A stretch of 64,000 bases of DNA from Roseovarius sp. SCSIO 43702. GTDB taxonomy: Bacteria; Pseudomonadota; Alphaproteobacteria; Rhodobacterales; Rhodobacteraceae. Both the position numbers and the translations under genes were made by a program. Below the pieces are notes generated by a model. That model made no database searches, had not been told where the DNA came from, and was given only the letters and a program-made list of their open reading frames with translations. The stretch is taken from positions 3,308,501 through 3,372,500 of the forward strand of contig NZ_CP080623.1 of NCBI RefSeq assembly GCF_019599045.1, in the 5' to 3' direction. Of the stretch, positions 54,949 through 64,000 are shown piece by piece; the stretch's first letter is position 1; each line of letters begins with the position of its first letter.

Positions 54949-56793
54949 ATGGCCGACCCCATCCACCATATCAGCGACACGCGCCCCGTCATCCGTCAGC
55001 TCGACGACGGCGCGATCAACCGTATCGCGGCGGGAGAGGTCGTCGAACGCCCCGCGTCGGCGGTCAAGGAACTCGTCGAGAACGCGCTCGACGCCGGCGC
55101 CACCCGGATCGAGGTGGCCTATGCCGATGGCGGCAAAACCCTGATCCGCGTCACCGATGACGGCTGCGGTATGACCCCCGAGGACCTGCCGCTCGCCCTG
55201 TCGCGGCACGCCACCTCCAAGACCTCCGGCGGCGACCTGCTCAACATCCTCAGCTTCGGTTTCCGCGGCGAGGCGCTCCCCTCGCTCGGGGCGGTGGGCC
55301 GGCTGCGCATCCAGTCCCGCGCACGCGGCTTCGATGCCGCCGAGATCACCGTCGCGGGGGGCGAGATCGGCGCGGTGAAACCCGCCGCGCTCGGGCGCGG
55401 CACCATCGTCACCCTGCGCGATCTCTTCTACGCCACGCCCGCACGGCTCAAGTTCATGCGCTCCGACCGGGCCGAGGTTCAGGCGATCTCGGACGTGGTC
55501 AAGCGCCTCGCGATGGCCGAGCCCTCGGTGGGCTTCGTCCTGCGCGACGTCTCGGGCGGCGGCGAGGGCCGCGTGACCTTCCGCGCCGACCCCGAGCAGG
55601 GCGAGCTTTTCGACGCGTTGAGCGCCCGCCTCGCCCGCATTCTCGGCGCGGATTTCACCGAGAACGCCGTGCAGATCGACGCCACGCGCGACAGCCTTCG
55701 CATGACCGGGTTTGCCGCCTTGCCCACCTATTCGCGCGGCGCGGCCGTCTCGCAATATCTCTTCGTCAATGGCCGCCCGGTCCGCGACCGGATGCTGACG
55801 GGCGCCCTGCGCGCGGCCTATCACGACCTTCTGTCGCGCGATCGTCACGCGGCGGCGGCGCTCTTTCTCACCTGCGATCCGACGCTCGTGGACGTCAACG
55901 TGCACCCCGCGAAATCCGAGGTCAGGTTCCGCGATCCGGGGCAGGCGCGCGGCCTCATCGTCTCGGGGCTGCGGCACGCGCTGGCCGAGCACGGGCACCG
56001 CGCTGCCTCGACAGTGGCCCACGCCGCCCTGGGCGCCTTCCGCCCCGAACCGCAGGGCGCGCGCATCTACCAGATGGACCGGCCCGGCCCGGCCGCCCGC
56101 GCCACCGCCTACCGGGCGCAGGTACCGGGCTTCGCCGATCTGCAATCGGCCTATTCCGCACGGATCGACGCCCCCGAGGAGGTCCCGCGAGGAACCAGCG
56201 GCGCCGACCCCGACGCCCCTCTCGGCGCGGCGCGCGCGCAATTGCACGAGAATTACATCGTCGCCCAGACCGCCGACGGCATGGTCATCGTCGATGCCCA
56301 CGCCGCGCATGAACGTCTCGTTTACGAGAAATTAAAGACCCAGATGGCAGAACGGGGCGTGGCCTCGCAGGCGCTCCTGATCCCCGAGATCGTGGACCTG
56401 CCCGACACCGACCGCGATCGCCTGCTCGATGCCGCGGCCGAGCTTGAAAAACTCGGGCTCGTGATCGAGGCCTTCGGCGGCGGCGCCGTCGCGGTGCGCG
56501 AAACGCCCGCCCTTCTGGGGCAGGTGGACGCGCGCGCGCTCTTGCGCGACGTTCTGGACGAATTGACCGACCAGGGCAGCGCCGACACCATACGCGACCG
56601 CATGGACGCGATCCTCTCGCGTGTCGCCTGCCACGGCTCCGTGCGCACCGGTCGCCGCCTCTCGGCGCCCGAGATGAACGCCCTCCTGCGCGAGATGGAG
56701 GCGACGCCGCATTCCGGCCAGTGCAACCACGGCCGTCCCACCTACGTGAAACTCAGCCTTGCCGACATCGAACGGCTTTTCGGACGCACATGA
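54949..56793 (+). CDS. mutL: DNA mismatch repair protein MutL
   Basis: A 614-residue GHKL ATPase that couples MutS recognition to strand incision. The N-terminal ATPase has [33 protein letters not shown] and [28 protein letters not shown] closes the N-terminal domain at about residue 330. The C-terminal dimerisation domain has [38 protein letters not shown] and [13 protein letters not shown], then [12 protein letters not shown]. The QCNHGRPT and AC(H)GS motifs suggest a metal-binding nuclease-like site. The ATG at 54949 is the family N-terminus; its stop overlaps rmuC (ATGA). Confidence 0.97.
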   Translation: MADPIHHISDTRPVIRQLDDGAINRIAAGEVVERPASAVKELVENALDAGATRIEVAYADGGKTLIRVTDDGCGMTPEDLPLALSRHATSKTSGGDLLNILSFGFRGEALPSLGAVGRLRIQSRARGFDAAEITVAGGEIGAVKPAALGRGTIVTLRDLFYATPARLKFMRSDRAEVQAISDVVKRLAMAEPSVGFVLRDVSGGGEGRVTFRADPEQGELFDALSARLARILGADFTENAVQIDATRDSLRMTGFAALPTYSRGAAVSQYLFVNGRPVRDRMLTGALRAAYHDLLSRDRHAAAALFLTCDPTLVDVNVHPAKSEVRFRDPGQARGLIVSGLRHALAEHGHRAASTVAHAALGAFRPEPQGARIYQMDRPGPAARATAYRAQVPGFADLQSAYSARIDAPEEVPRGTSGADPDAPLGAARAQLHENYIVAQTADGMVIVDAHAAHERLVYEKLKTQMAERGVASQALLIPEIVDLPDTDRDRLLDAAAELEKLGLVIEAFGGGAVAVRETPALLGQVDARALLRDVLDELTDQGSADTIRDRMDAILSRVACHGSVRTGRRLSAPEMNALLREMEATPHSGQCNHGRPTYVKLSLADIERLFGRT

Positions 56794-57962
56794 TCACCAT
56801 CGGCGACACGACCCTCGACCTGGGCGACCCGCTCACCCTTGCCGCGCTCATCGGGGGCGTGCTTCTGCTGCTTATCGTCCTGCTCCTGCTGATGGCGATC
56901 CGTGCGGCCTCCCGCTCGGCCCGCATGGCCGAACCGCTCGCCCAGCAGATCGGCGGCCTTTCCCAGCGCGTCCAAGGGCTTAGCGACGGTCAGCACCAAC
57001 TTGCCGGCGGCCTCAACCACGTCTCCGAGGCGCAGGCCGCCGCGCAATCCAACCTTCTGCAACTGATGGAAAAGCGCCTCTCCCAGGTCTCCGAGCGGAT
57101 GAACGAGAACCTGCACGGCTCGGCCCGCCGCACGGCCCAGTCACTCGGCGAGTTGCAGCAACGCCTCGCCACCATCGACAAGGCGCAGGAGAATATCACC
57201 AAGCTCTCGGGCGACGTGCTCACCCTTCAGGACATCCTGTCGAACAAGCAGACCCGCGGCGCCTTCGGAGAGATCCAGCTCACCGACATCGTCGGCAAGG
57301 CGCTGCCTTCGGACAGCTTCACGCTTCAGCATACGCTCTCGAATGGCAAGCGCGCCGACTGCCTCATCCACCTGCCCAATCCACCCGGCCCCATCTGCAT
57401 CGACAGCAAGTTCCCCCTCGAGGCCTACGAGGCGCTGCGCCGCGCCTCGACCGATTGGGAGGTCAACGAGGCCGCGAAATTCCTGCGCACATCGGTCAAG
57501 AAACACATCCGCGACATTTCCGAGAAATACATCCTCGACGGCGAAACGGCCGATGGCGCGCTCATGTTCCTGCCGTCCGAGGCCGTCTATGCCGAGCTTC
57601 ACGCCAACTTCCCCGAGCTCGTGCGCGAGGGGTTCGCCGCGCGGGTCTGGATCGTGTCGCCCACCACCTGCATGGCCACGCTCAACACGATGCGCGCCAT
57701 CCTCAAGGACGCCCGCATGCGCGAGCAGGCCGGCGCGATCCGGCGCGAGCTTGGCCTGCTCTTCGCCGATGTCGACCGTCTTTCGACCCGCGTCGAGAAT
57801 CTCGACCGCCATTTTCACCAGGCGTCCAAGGACATTTCCGACATCAAGATTTCCGCCGACAAGGCCGGCCGCCGCGCCAGGCGCCTCGATAATTTCGACT
57901 TCGAGGAGCTTGCCCCCGAAACCGAGCCGTCGGTCGTCAAGCTGGGCACCAAGGACACCTGA
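56790..57962 (+). CDS. rmuC: DNA recombination protein RmuC
   Basis: A 390-residue RmuC-family protein thought to limit recombination at inverted repeats, possibly as a nuclease. One N-terminal helix (about 14-37) and a coiled coil (about 45-145) precede the conserved domain. This includes [67 protein letters not shown] and the [18 protein letters not shown] motif. It is coupled to mutL by ATGA. Confidence 0.95.
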   Translation: MITIGDTTLDLGDPLTLAALIGGVLLLLIVLLLLMAIRAASRSARMAEPLAQQIGGLSQRVQGLSDGQHQLAGGLNHVSEAQAAAQSNLLQLMEKRLSQVSERMNENLHGSARRTAQSLGELQQRLATIDKAQENITKLSGDVLTLQDILSNKQTRGAFGEIQLTDIVGKALPSDSFTLQHTLSNGKRADCLIHLPNPPGPICIDSKFPLEAYEALRRASTDWEVNEAAKFLRTSVKKHIRDISEKYILDGETADGALMFLPSEAVYAELHANFPELVREGFAARVWIVSPTTCMATLNTMRAILKDARMREQAGAIRRELGLLFADVDRLSTRVENLDRHFHQASKDISDIKISADKAGRRARRLDNFDFEELAPETEPSVVKLGTKDT

Positions 57963-57990
57963 CGGGGCTTGAGCTTCGGACGATGCTCCG

Positions 57991-58368
57991 TCACCCCGTC
58001 TCGAGGCAATGCCGCCGGAACGCGCGCTTGAGCATGTCCAGCTCCTCGCGCAGGAGCGTCACTTCCGCGCGTATGTCATAGCTCAGCGCATCCCCCGAAA
58101 GCAGCGCGAAGCTCGCCAGCGTGTCACCCGATTTCGCGTCGTTGATCAGGAATGTCTGCACCCCGTCCGAGATCAACTCGACCGGAATGGGCACGCGCAC
58201 GACCCAGTGCCGGGCGGCGCGATCCTCGACGACCTCGACCCCGCGCACGGGCTCTCCCAGATGCGTGACCGCGATCTCGGGTTGCGTGTTGCCCTCGGCC
58301 TCGGTGGTCAGCACCCCTTCCCAGACCCCTTCGAACAACCGCGTTTTCGTGAGTGTCAGATCGCTCAT
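57991..58368 (-). CDS. conserved hypothetical protein
   Basis: A 125-residue cytoplasmic protein not recognised as a known family. The N-terminal two-thirds is beta-rich (FEGVWEGVLTT, HWVVRVPIPVELISDGVQTFLI). The C-terminal 30 residues are helical (EVTLLREELDMLKRAFRRHCLE) and end with a cysteine. It follows the next minus-strand gene by 9 bases, so the two are likely cotranscribed. Function unknown. Confidence 0.75.
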   Translation of the reverse strand: MSDLTLTKTRLFEGVWEGVLTTEAEGNTQPEIAVTHLGEPVRGVEVVEDRAARHWVVRVPIPVELISDGVQTFLINDAKSGDTLASFALLSGDALSYDIRAEVTLLREELDMLKRAFRRHCLETG

Positions 58369-58377
58369 GCCAAGCTC

Positions 58378-59172
58378 CTAGAATTCCGCGCGCGGTCGCC
58401 TGCTGAAGGTCAGGTCGCGCAGGACGACCTGGCTCATCTGCGGGTTCTCGAAAATGATGTCGACCCAGGCCCGCTCGATCCGCTTCTCGTTGAGGTTCGA
58501 GTAGGCGAGGTCGAACTCGACCATGATCTCGTCCTCGTGAAGCGGCAGTTCGCGCACGATCTGCTCGGTGTTGGGTCCGTGCTTGATGTTGAGCCGCGCG
58601 AAGATCTCGAGCGGCTTTTCCATCTCCACGATCGTGCTCATACGCAAGAGATGCCCCTTGGTCAGACCGTCCACCGCCTCGTGCGGCAGGTCGAGCACCA
58701 GCGAAAGGAACGAGCCGTCGAAGGCAAAGACGTCCATCCGCAAGCCATAGGGCGCAAGGTCCGCCTCCCGGTGATTGCGCAACTGTCGCAGCGAGAGCTC
58801 GGATCGTGCACAATCGTGAAACAATGTGAGTTCGGCGCCGAGCTTGGACTTGCTTTCGACCGCCGACCGCCCCGGCACGGGCAGCGGCCTGCGCCACAGG
58901 TCTGGCCGCCACGCCCAATCGGTGCCGTGCGGCTTGGGAAAGGCGTTCGACCCCATGAGCGGAAGCGCCAGGCGACTATCGGCCACGGCGAGCACTTCGT
59001 TCATCGAATACAGGTACTTGCGCGCCAGCGCCCGAGTTTCGCGAAGCTCGTCCAGGTCCATCTCGGGCGCGCGCCGCGCCGCCTTGGCCCAACGCCGGAT
59101 GCCGCGAAGGTGGCGCACGTCCTTACCGATCAAATTCCGAATTCGCATCTGGTCGGGCCTCTTGGTGGTCAC
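58378..59172 (-). CDS. conserved hypothetical protein, possibly DUF6478 family
   Basis: A 264-residue protein of Rhodobacterales type; I associate it with DUF6478 from memory only. It has a basic N-terminus (IRNLIGKDVRHLRGIRRWAKAARR), a Pro/Trp-rich middle (GTDWAWRPDLWRRPLPVPG), and a beta-rich C-terminus with FEGSFLSLVLDLP-like sequence and RPRAEF at the end. The frame begins with GTG at 59172; an ATG at 59148 with GAGG upstream is also plausible. It is transcribed with the 125-residue gene downstream. Confidence 0.75.
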   Translation of the reverse strand: MTTKRPDQMRIRNLIGKDVRHLRGIRRWAKAARRAPEMDLDELRETRALARKYLYSMNEVLAVADSRLALPLMGSNAFPKPHGTDWAWRPDLWRRPLPVPGRSAVESKSKLGAELTLFHDCARSELSLRQLRNHREADLAPYGLRMDVFAFDGSFLSLVLDLPHEAVDGLTKGHLLRMSTIVEMEKPLEIFARLNIKHGPNTEQIVRELPLHEDEIMVEFDLAYSNLNEKRIERAWVDIIFENPQMSQVVLRDLTFSRRPRAEF

Positions 59173-59210
59173 GTCCGTTCTAACTTGCCCGAGGGGCTCC
59201 TTCCAGAGGA

Positions 59211-59945
59211 TTAACTCTCGTTCGGAAACAATCGTGAAAAGAAGCCCCTGCTTCCGGTGCTGCTGTCCCGCGTCGACGTCGAGAGGGTCGCGTCCGCTTC
59301 CGGCACCTCGCTCCCGTCGGACTGCGCCACGGCACGGCGCACGGGGCTTCGCGCGCGCAGCCGCTCGGCCAGTTCGATCATCAGCGCCTGCCCCGCCGCA
59401 CCGCGTGCCACCCGGCTGCCCTTCGGCGCATAGAGCGCCAGGCCCGTGAGATGCCCGTTGATCAGCATCGCCGCGCGCCAGTGTGCCGCGTCACCGCCGG
59501 GAATGCCGACCTCGCCGCCGGTAGCCAGATGCACGATCGCCACGCCGTCCCCGTCGATCCGCTCGAACACGCGGGCCGGGCGCAGCGTCGCGGCCAGTTC
59601 ATCGGCGCTCGGCTGAACGGCCGCCCCGTCGCGCGGCAGGACCGAGACGGTCATCACCGCCGGGTCGACGGCCATGTCGGGGGCGCCGCTGAGGCTTTCG
59701 CAACTCGCGATCAGAAGGACATGCCCGCCCCGGCGCTTGGCAAGGCTGCCGCGCTCGATGCAATAGCCCGGCGGCCCGGAGACGACCACCTCACCGCCGA
59801 AAAGCGATGCCTCGCGAAGCGGCGGTGCGTCGCTCTCGCCGAAGGCCGAGAGCGCTCCGCCACCCAGATCACCGCATCCGCCAAGCGCAAGGGCCGCCCC
59901 GAGCCACGCGAACCGTCGCACGCGCTCAGAGGTCCATGTAGACAT
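59211..59945 (-). CDS. putative lipoprotein of unknown function
   Basis: A 244-residue predicted lipoprotein. The lipobox is ALGGC, after a basic, hydrophobic signal ([15 protein letters not shown]). It contains an [19 protein letters not shown] segment with a second cysteine pair in LLIASCESL. The C-terminus is Ser/Arg-rich. An ATG at 59945 overlaps the ilvD stop by 20 bases; a GTG at 59921 just after the stop gives a more typical signal peptide. Related genes next to ilvD are annotated hypothetical in my recollection. Confidence 0.75.
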   Translation of the reverse strand: MSTWTSERVRRFAWLGAALALGGCGDLGGGALSAFGESDAPPLREASLFGGEVVVSGPPGYCIERGSLAKRRGGHVLLIASCESLSGAPDMAVDPAVMTVSVLPRDGAAVQPSADELAATLRPARVFERIDGDGVAIVHLATGGEVGIPGGDAAHWRAAMLINGHLTGLALYAPKGSRVARGAAGQALMIELAERLRARSPVRRAVAQSDGSEVPEADATLSTSTRDSSTGSRGFFSRLFPNES

Positions 59946-61683
59946 GCCGCTCGGCCTCGGCGCCCGGATGGGTCACCGCGCCCTTGTAGGTCTCGCCCAC
60001 CAGCTTGGCGAACTTCCAGAGCGCGCCGCTGGCATAGATCGTCTCGCGCGGGCCTTTCCAGGCGGCGCGGCGCCGGGCGAGTTCCTCGTCGCTCAGATCG
60101 ACGCTGAGGTCGCCCTTCACCGCGTCGATGGTGATCATGTCGCCCGTTTCGATCAATGCGATGGGACCGCCCTGCGCGGCTTCCGGCCCCACGTGGCCCA
60201 CGCAGAAGCCCCGTGTCGCACCCGAGAAACGGCCATCGGTGATGAGCGCCACCTTCTTGCCCATCCCCTGGCCACTGAGCGCGGCGGTGGTGGCCAGCAT
60301 CTCGCGCATGCCGGGGCCGCCCGCGGGGCCCTCGTTGCGGATGACGATCACCTCGCCCTCTTCGTATTTGCGCGCCTTCACGGCCTCGAACGCGTCTTCC
60401 TCGCATTCGAAGACGCGCGCGGGGCCGGTGAAGACCTGGTTCTCGGCCGGGATGCCCGCCACCTTCACGATGGCGCCTTGCGGGGCGAGATTGCCCTTGA
60501 GGCCCACGACGCCGCCGGTCTTGGTGATCGGGGTCTCGATCGGATAGATCACCTTCCCGTCTGCCTCGCGCTCGATCCGGTCAAGCTCCTCGCCGATGGC
60601 CCGGCCCGTCGCGGTCATGCAATCCTCGTGGATCAGACCCGCCTTGCGCAGTTCCTTCATGACGACCGGGATGCCGCCCGCATCGTAGAGATCCTTCGCC
60701 ACGTATTGCCCACCCGGTTTCAGGTCGACGAAATAGGGCGTGTCGCGGAAGATCTCGCACACGTCGTCCAGGAAGAAGTCGATTCCCGCCTCGTGCGCGA
60801 TGGCCGGAAGGTGCAGCCCGGCGTTGGTCGATCCGCCGGTGCAGGCGACGACCCGCGCGGCGTTCTGCAGGCTCTTGAGCGTCACCACGTCGCGCGCGCG
60901 GATGTTCTTCTCCAGAAGGTCCATGACGGCGCGGCCCGACGCTTCGGCATATTGATCGCGGCTCTCGTAGGGGGCGGGCATGCCCGAGCTGTTCATCAGC
61001 GCAAGACCGATCGCCTCGCTCACGCAGGCCATGGTGTTCGCCGTGAACTGACCGCCACACGCCCCGGCCGACGGGCAGGCCACACGCTCCAGCGCATCGA
61101 GCGCCTTGTCGCTCATCTGGTTGTTCTGGTGCCAGCCGACGGCCTCGAACATGTCCTGCACGGTCAGGTCGCGGGTGCGGAACTCCTCGGGGATCTCGTC
61201 GATCTGCGGCGCCTTGCCCGGCAGGATCGACCCGCCGTAGATGAAGACCGACGGCACGTTGAGCCGCACCATCGCCATCATCATCCCCGGCAGCGACTTG
61301 TCGCAGCCCGCAAGCCCCACGAGCGCATCGTAGCAGTGCCCGCGCATGGTCAGTTCCACGGTGTCCGCGATCGCCTCGCGGCTGGCGAGCGACGACCGCA
61401 TCCCCTCGTGACCCATCGCGATGCCGTCGGTGACGGTGATCGTCGTGAACTCGCGCGGGGACCCGTGCGCCTCCTTCACACCGCCCTTCACGGCCTGTGC
61501 CTGGCGGTTGAGCGCGATGTTGCACGGCGCCGCCTCGTTCCAGCAGGTCGCCACGCCGACAAGCGGCTGGTGGATCTCCTGCTCGGTCATGCCCATCGCG
61601 TAGTAATAGGACCGATGCGGCGCGCGCGCCGGACCTTCGGTCACATGACGGCTGGGCAACTTGGCTTTGTCGAATTTGCTCAT
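59926..61683 (-). CDS. ilvD: dihydroxy-acid dehydratase
   Basis: The 585-residue Fe-S dehydratase of valine, leucine and isoleucine synthesis, acting on 2,3-dihydroxy-isovalerate and -methylvalerate. Cysteines at about 54 (APCN), 127 (AGCDKS) and 209 (GACGG) are positioned as cluster ligands. [41 protein letters not shown] and [10 protein letters not shown] are family landmarks. The ATG at 61683 follows GGGAGG at about 7 bases. It precedes the lipoprotein gene and lies downstream of the atp terminator. Confidence 0.97.
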   Translation of the reverse strand: MSKFDKAKLPSRHVTEGPARAPHRSYYYAMGMTEQEIHQPLVGVATCWNEAAPCNIALNRQAQAVKGGVKEAHGSPREFTTITVTDGIAMGHEGMRSSLASREAIADTVELTMRGHCYDALVGLAGCDKSLPGMMMAMVRLNVPSVFIYGGSILPGKAPQIDEIPEEFRTRDLTVQDMFEAVGWHQNNQMSDKALDALERVACPSAGACGGQFTANTMACVSEAIGLALMNSSGMPAPYESRDQYAEASGRAVMDLLEKNIRARDVVTLKSLQNAARVVACTGGSTNAGLHLPAIAHEAGIDFFLDDVCEIFRDTPYFVDLKPGGQYVAKDLYDAGGIPVVMKELRKAGLIHEDCMTATGRAIGEELDRIEREADGKVIYPIETPITKTGGVVGLKGNLAPQGAIVKVAGIPAENQVFTGPARVFECEEDAFEAVKARKYEEGEVIVIRNEGPAGGPGMREMLATTAALSGQGMGKKVALITDGRFSGATRGFCVGHVGPEAAQGGPIALIETGDMITIDAVKGDLSVDLSDEELARRRAAWKGPRETIYASGALWKFAKLVGETYKGAVTHPGAEAERHVYMDL

Positions 61684-61766
61684 GGCTGGCCTCCCGGGGA
61701 ATGTCTGCCGCAGGAATAGGCGCTCGCGCCGGGTGACACAAGCGCAGGCAGGCCGCACGGGACACG

Positions 61767-61797
61767 AAAAACCCCCGGGGCCGCAAGGCGCCGGGGG
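61767..61797 (-). terminator. Rho-independent terminator of the atp operon
   Basis: On the minus strand, CCCCCGGCGCC and GGCCCCGGGGG form an 11-bp stem with one mismatch around TTGC, followed immediately by TTTTT (61767-61771). It lies about 40 bases after the b-subunit stop codon and 80 bases before ilvD. Confidence 0.85.
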
Positions 61798-61837
61798 CGG
61801 GATCCGCGGGGCGCGGGCACGTCGCCCGCCACGCCGG

Positions 61838-62395
61838 TCAGTGCAGCTTCTTGTCCACCGTCTCGATCGACTCGTCGATCAGCGCATTGGCCTGCTGAGC
61901 GGTCATCTGCTTGGCCATGACATCCTTCGCGGCCGCGACGGCCACCGCGACGGCGCGGTTGCGCACCTCGTTGACGGCGTTCGTTTCGGCCGAGGCGATC
62001 TGCTCCTCCGCGGCCTGAAGGCGGCGCTGGATCGAGACCTTGATGTCGCTCTTGGCCCTCTCCGCGGCCGTGGCGGCCTCGGACTTGGCGTGCTGGACGA
62101 TCCGGTCGGCCTGGTCCTGGACTTCCTTATGCTTGCGCTCGTAGCTCGCCAGCAGCGACTGCGCCTCCTCGCGAAGCGACCGGGCCTCGTCGAGCTCGGA
62201 CTTGATCCCCTCGGCCCGCTTGTCGAGCATCCCGCCAAGCTGGCCGGGCACCTTGAGGTAAAGCAGCAGCGCGATGAACAGGAGGAACGCGATCAGCACC
62301 ACGAAATTCGTGTTGCCGAGCGAGAAGAACGGGCCGCTCGCGGCAAGCGCGGGGCTCGCTGCGAAAAGTGCGATGAGGGTTGCCGTGATACGCAT
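61838..62395 (-). CDS. atpF: F0 ATP synthase subunit b
   Basis: A 185-residue peripheral-stalk subunit. The N-terminus has a signal-like helix ([19 protein letters not shown]) and a membrane helix ([17 protein letters not shown]), followed by a long charged coiled coil to the end (VDKKLH). The ATG at 62395 follows AAGGA. The signal-like N-terminus is typical of Rhodobacteraceae atpF. It is last of the visible F0 genes. Confidence 0.95.
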   Translation of the reverse strand: MRITATLIALFAASPALAASGPFFSLGNTNFVVLIAFLLFIALLLYLKVPGQLGGMLDKRAEGIKSELDEARSLREEAQSLLASYERKHKEVQDQADRIVQHAKSEAATAAERAKSDIKVSIQRRLQAAEEQIASAETNAVNEVRNRAVAVAVAAAKDVMAKQMTAQQANALIDESIETVDKKLH

Positions 62396-62400
62396 GATCC

Positions 62401-62958
62401 TTACCCTTTCATCCGTGCATTGACCGCGGCGGTGACGGTGCGGGCATCGGCCTTGCCGCCCATGGCCGCGACCAGTTCCTTCGCGGTGTCCTTGGCGACC
62501 TCCTTGATGGCCTCCATCGCGCCTTCGCGGATCTCGGCGATCTTCTTCTCGCCTTCCGCGGTCTTGGCAGAGATCTCGGCGTCGGCCTTCGCCATCGCGT
62601 CGTCGATATCGGCCTGGATCTCGGCCTTGGCCTCGGCGATGATCGCCTGCGCCTCGGTCCGCGCGTCGCTCAGGGCCTTCTCGTAGGCCTCCTCGGCCTC
62701 GGCGGCCTTGGTCTTGAAATCCTCGGCCGCGGCCAGGTCGTTGGTGATCGTGCCCTGCCGCTCCGCGAGGATCGACGCGATGCGCGGCAACGCGATGCGC
62801 GACAAGATGAAAAAGAGCACGACAAGCGTGACCAGCAGCCAGAAGATCTGGTTGCCCATCCACTCGGGACAAAGCTGGGGCAGGCCGATGGCGCCGCCAG
62901 CGGAGTCGACGCATTGCCCGGCTTCTTCCAGTTCCAGCGGGCTTGTCTCAGTTGCCAT
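62401..62958 (-). CDS. atpG: F0 ATP synthase subunit b'
   Basis: A 185-residue second stalk subunit forming a b/b' heterodimer, as in photosynthetic and alphaproteobacterial enzymes. A hydrophilic leader of about 33 residues precedes the membrane helix [22 protein letters not shown] Glu/Ala/Lys-rich coiled coil follows. The gene starts 5 bases upstream of, and runs into, atpF. The symbol atpG/atpX is used for b' in related genomes. Confidence 0.94.
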   Translation of the reverse strand: MATETSPLELEEAGQCVDSAGGAIGLPQLCPEWMGNQIFWLLVTLVVLFFILSRIALPRIASILAERQGTITNDLAAAEDFKTKAAEAEEAYEKALSDARTEAQAIIAEAKAEIQADIDDAMAKADAEISAKTAEGEKKIAEIREGAMEAIKEVAKDTAKELVAAMGGKADARTVTAAVNARMKG

Positions 62959-63054
62959 GTCGGCATCCTCCCTCGGGAAGCGTTCCGTTTACAGGGGGGA
63001 AGGGCGGCACGCGCCGCCCCTCGCCCCATCCGCAAGGATCGTGTGCTTCGAGGC

Positions 63055-63291
63055 TCAGACGGCGAACATCAGCAGAAGCGCGACGAGGAACGAGAAGATC
63101 CCCAGCGCTTCGGCGAAGGCAATGCCGATGAACATCGTCGCGGTCTGGCCTGCGGCGGCCGACGGGTTGCGCAGGGCACCGGCCAGGTAGTTGCCGACCA
63201 CGTTGCCCACACCGACGGCTGCGCCGCCCATGCCGACCGAAGCCAGACCTGCACCGATCAGTGCGCCCATTTGTGCGATATCGCCTTCCAT
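63055..63291 (-). CDS. atpE: F0 ATP synthase subunit c
   Basis: A 78-residue c-ring subunit with two helices joined by the polar loop RNPSA (about 41-45). The proton-carrying acidic residue is Glu61 in [11 protein letters not shown]. No Na+-type ligand set is seen, so proton coupling is expected. It is separated from atpB by 66 bases and from b' by 96 bases. Confidence 0.97.
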   Translation of the reverse strand: MEGDIAQMGALIGAGLASVGMGGAAVGVGNVVGNYLAGALRNPSAAAGQTATMFIGIAFAEALGIFSFLVALLLMFAV

Positions 63292-63357
63292 GATGTATCT
63301 CCTTACGTTGGAATTGCGGTAATTTCGGGTGTTCTCGGGGTGGGGTTCAGCCCACCG

Positions 63358-64000
63358 TCAATGCGCCGGATGCAGGGCATCCTTCAGGTAGACGCAGGTG
63401 AGGATCGTGAAGACATAGGCCTGGATGAACGCCACCAGCACCTCGAGCGCGTAGATCGCCGTGATCGCGAGGATCGACAGCGGCGTGACGAGGATGCCGA
63501 TGCCCACCGAGATCGTGATGAGCGGCGCGAAGGCCGCGAAGACCTTGATGACCGCGTGACCGGCCATCATGTTGCCGGCAAGACGGATCGAGTGGCTGAC
63601 CGGCCGCACGAAGTAGGAAATCACCTCGATCAGCGCGAGGATCGGGCGCAGCACGAGCGGCGCCGAACCGATCCAGAAAAGCCCGAGGAAGCCCGCGCCG
63701 TTCTTGACGAAGCCGATCACCGTGACCGACACGAAGACCAGGAGGGCCAGCACCGCCGTCACCCCGATATGCGAGGTCGAGGTGAACGCACCGGGCAGAA
63801 GCCCCAGGAAGTTCGAGAAGACCACGAAGACGAAGATCGTCATGATATAGGGGAAATACGGCAGCGCGTCCTTGCCCGCCACGTCCTCGACCATCTTGCG
63901 GATGAAGCCGTAGCACAGTTCGGCGATGGACTGGATGCGCGTCGGGATGACCGAGCGGCCCGAGGTGCCGAGGATCAGGAGCGCGACCGCCGCCAGCACC
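63358..64000 (-). CDS. atpB: F0 ATP synthase subunit a (5' end off window)
   Basis: The C-terminal 213 residues of subunit a, the proton-channel partner of the c-ring. The essential Arg is in [18 protein letters not shown], and the last helix region has [26 protein letters not shown]. The visible frame runs open to the right edge, so the N-terminal 30 or so residues and start codon lie beyond base 64000. It is first in the visible atpB-E-b'-b order. Confidence 0.97.
   Translation of the reverse strand, partial: VLAAVALLILGTSGRSVIPTRIQSIAELCYGFIRKMVEDVAGKDALPYFPYIMTIFVFVVFSNFLGLLPGAFTSTSHIGVTAVLALLVFVSVTVIGFVKNGAGFLGLFWIGSAPLVLRPILALIEVISYFVRPVSHSIRLAGNMMAGHAVIKVFAAFAPLITISVGIGILVTPLSILAITAIYALEVLVAFIQAYVFTILTCVYLKDALHPAH

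Overview
The window is a GC-rich, gene-dense chromosomal segment that reads as an alphaproteobacterium of the family Rhodobacteraceae, probably a roseobacter-type marine or host-associated strain. The reasons are an F0 ATP synthase operon with duplicated b and b' subunits, a MoxR/DUF58/DUF4159 cluster, a GT14 glycosyltransferase beside a sulfotransferase, a DUF1285 protein, a GlcDEF glycolate oxidase, and pervasive 4-nt stop/start overlaps. No insertion sequences, phage genes or CRISPR arrays were seen. One tRNA (Thr, TGT) is present. The species cannot be named from this sequence alone.

Layout. 1-8.5 kb: a catabolic and transport module. It holds a covalent-FAD/GcvT dehydrogenase (truncated by the left edge), an MttB-type methyltransferase homologue without pyrrolysine, a LysR regulator, and a taurine/nitrate-type ABC importer whose permease carries an extra periplasmic domain. 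8.6-12.3 kb: tRNA-Thr, a degenerate sulfotransferase-like protein, uvrB and a small ABM-fold protein. 12.6-16.1 kb: dTDP-rhamnose synthesis (rfbC-rmlB-rmlD-rmlA). 16.3-20.1 kb: dtd, an esterase, an AlkA-type glycosylase, an isolated cobK and an MFS transporter. 20.1-24.7 kb: a sulfotransferase divergent from a GT14 enzyme, then HIT, cupin, an orphan ABC-2 ATPase and a tiny CHCC zinc-finger protein. 24.8-29.3 kb: polA with a coupled secreted protein, a hydroxypyruvate isomerase homologue and DUF1285. 29.4-36.1 kb: a four-gene MoxR/VWA-like membrane cluster. 36.7-41.3 kb: glcD-glcE-two small paralogous membrane proteins-glcF. 41.3-44.1 kb: pterin dehydratase, a COG3146 acyltransferase, a phosphodiesterase and RidA. 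44.1-45.1 kb: about 1 kb with no recognisable gene. 45.1-48.2 kb: a type I secretion adaptor and ABC exporter. 48.3-49.7 kb: mlaA-mlaC. 49.7-54.3 kb: mtfA, PBP1A and amtB. 54.4-61.7 kb: rhodanese, mutL-rmuC, three uncharacterised minus-strand genes and ilvD. 61.8-64 kb: atpB-E-b'-b, with atpB cut by the right edge.

The most unusual signals are three. The amine/methyl module at the left end has a domain-inserted permease. Two 87-bp homologous intergenic elements built on a GATACCGAC unit lie 38 kb apart. A duplicated small membrane protein pair is embedded inside the glycolate oxidase operon. Functions are assigned from residue motifs and recollection of protein families; no database search was possible.
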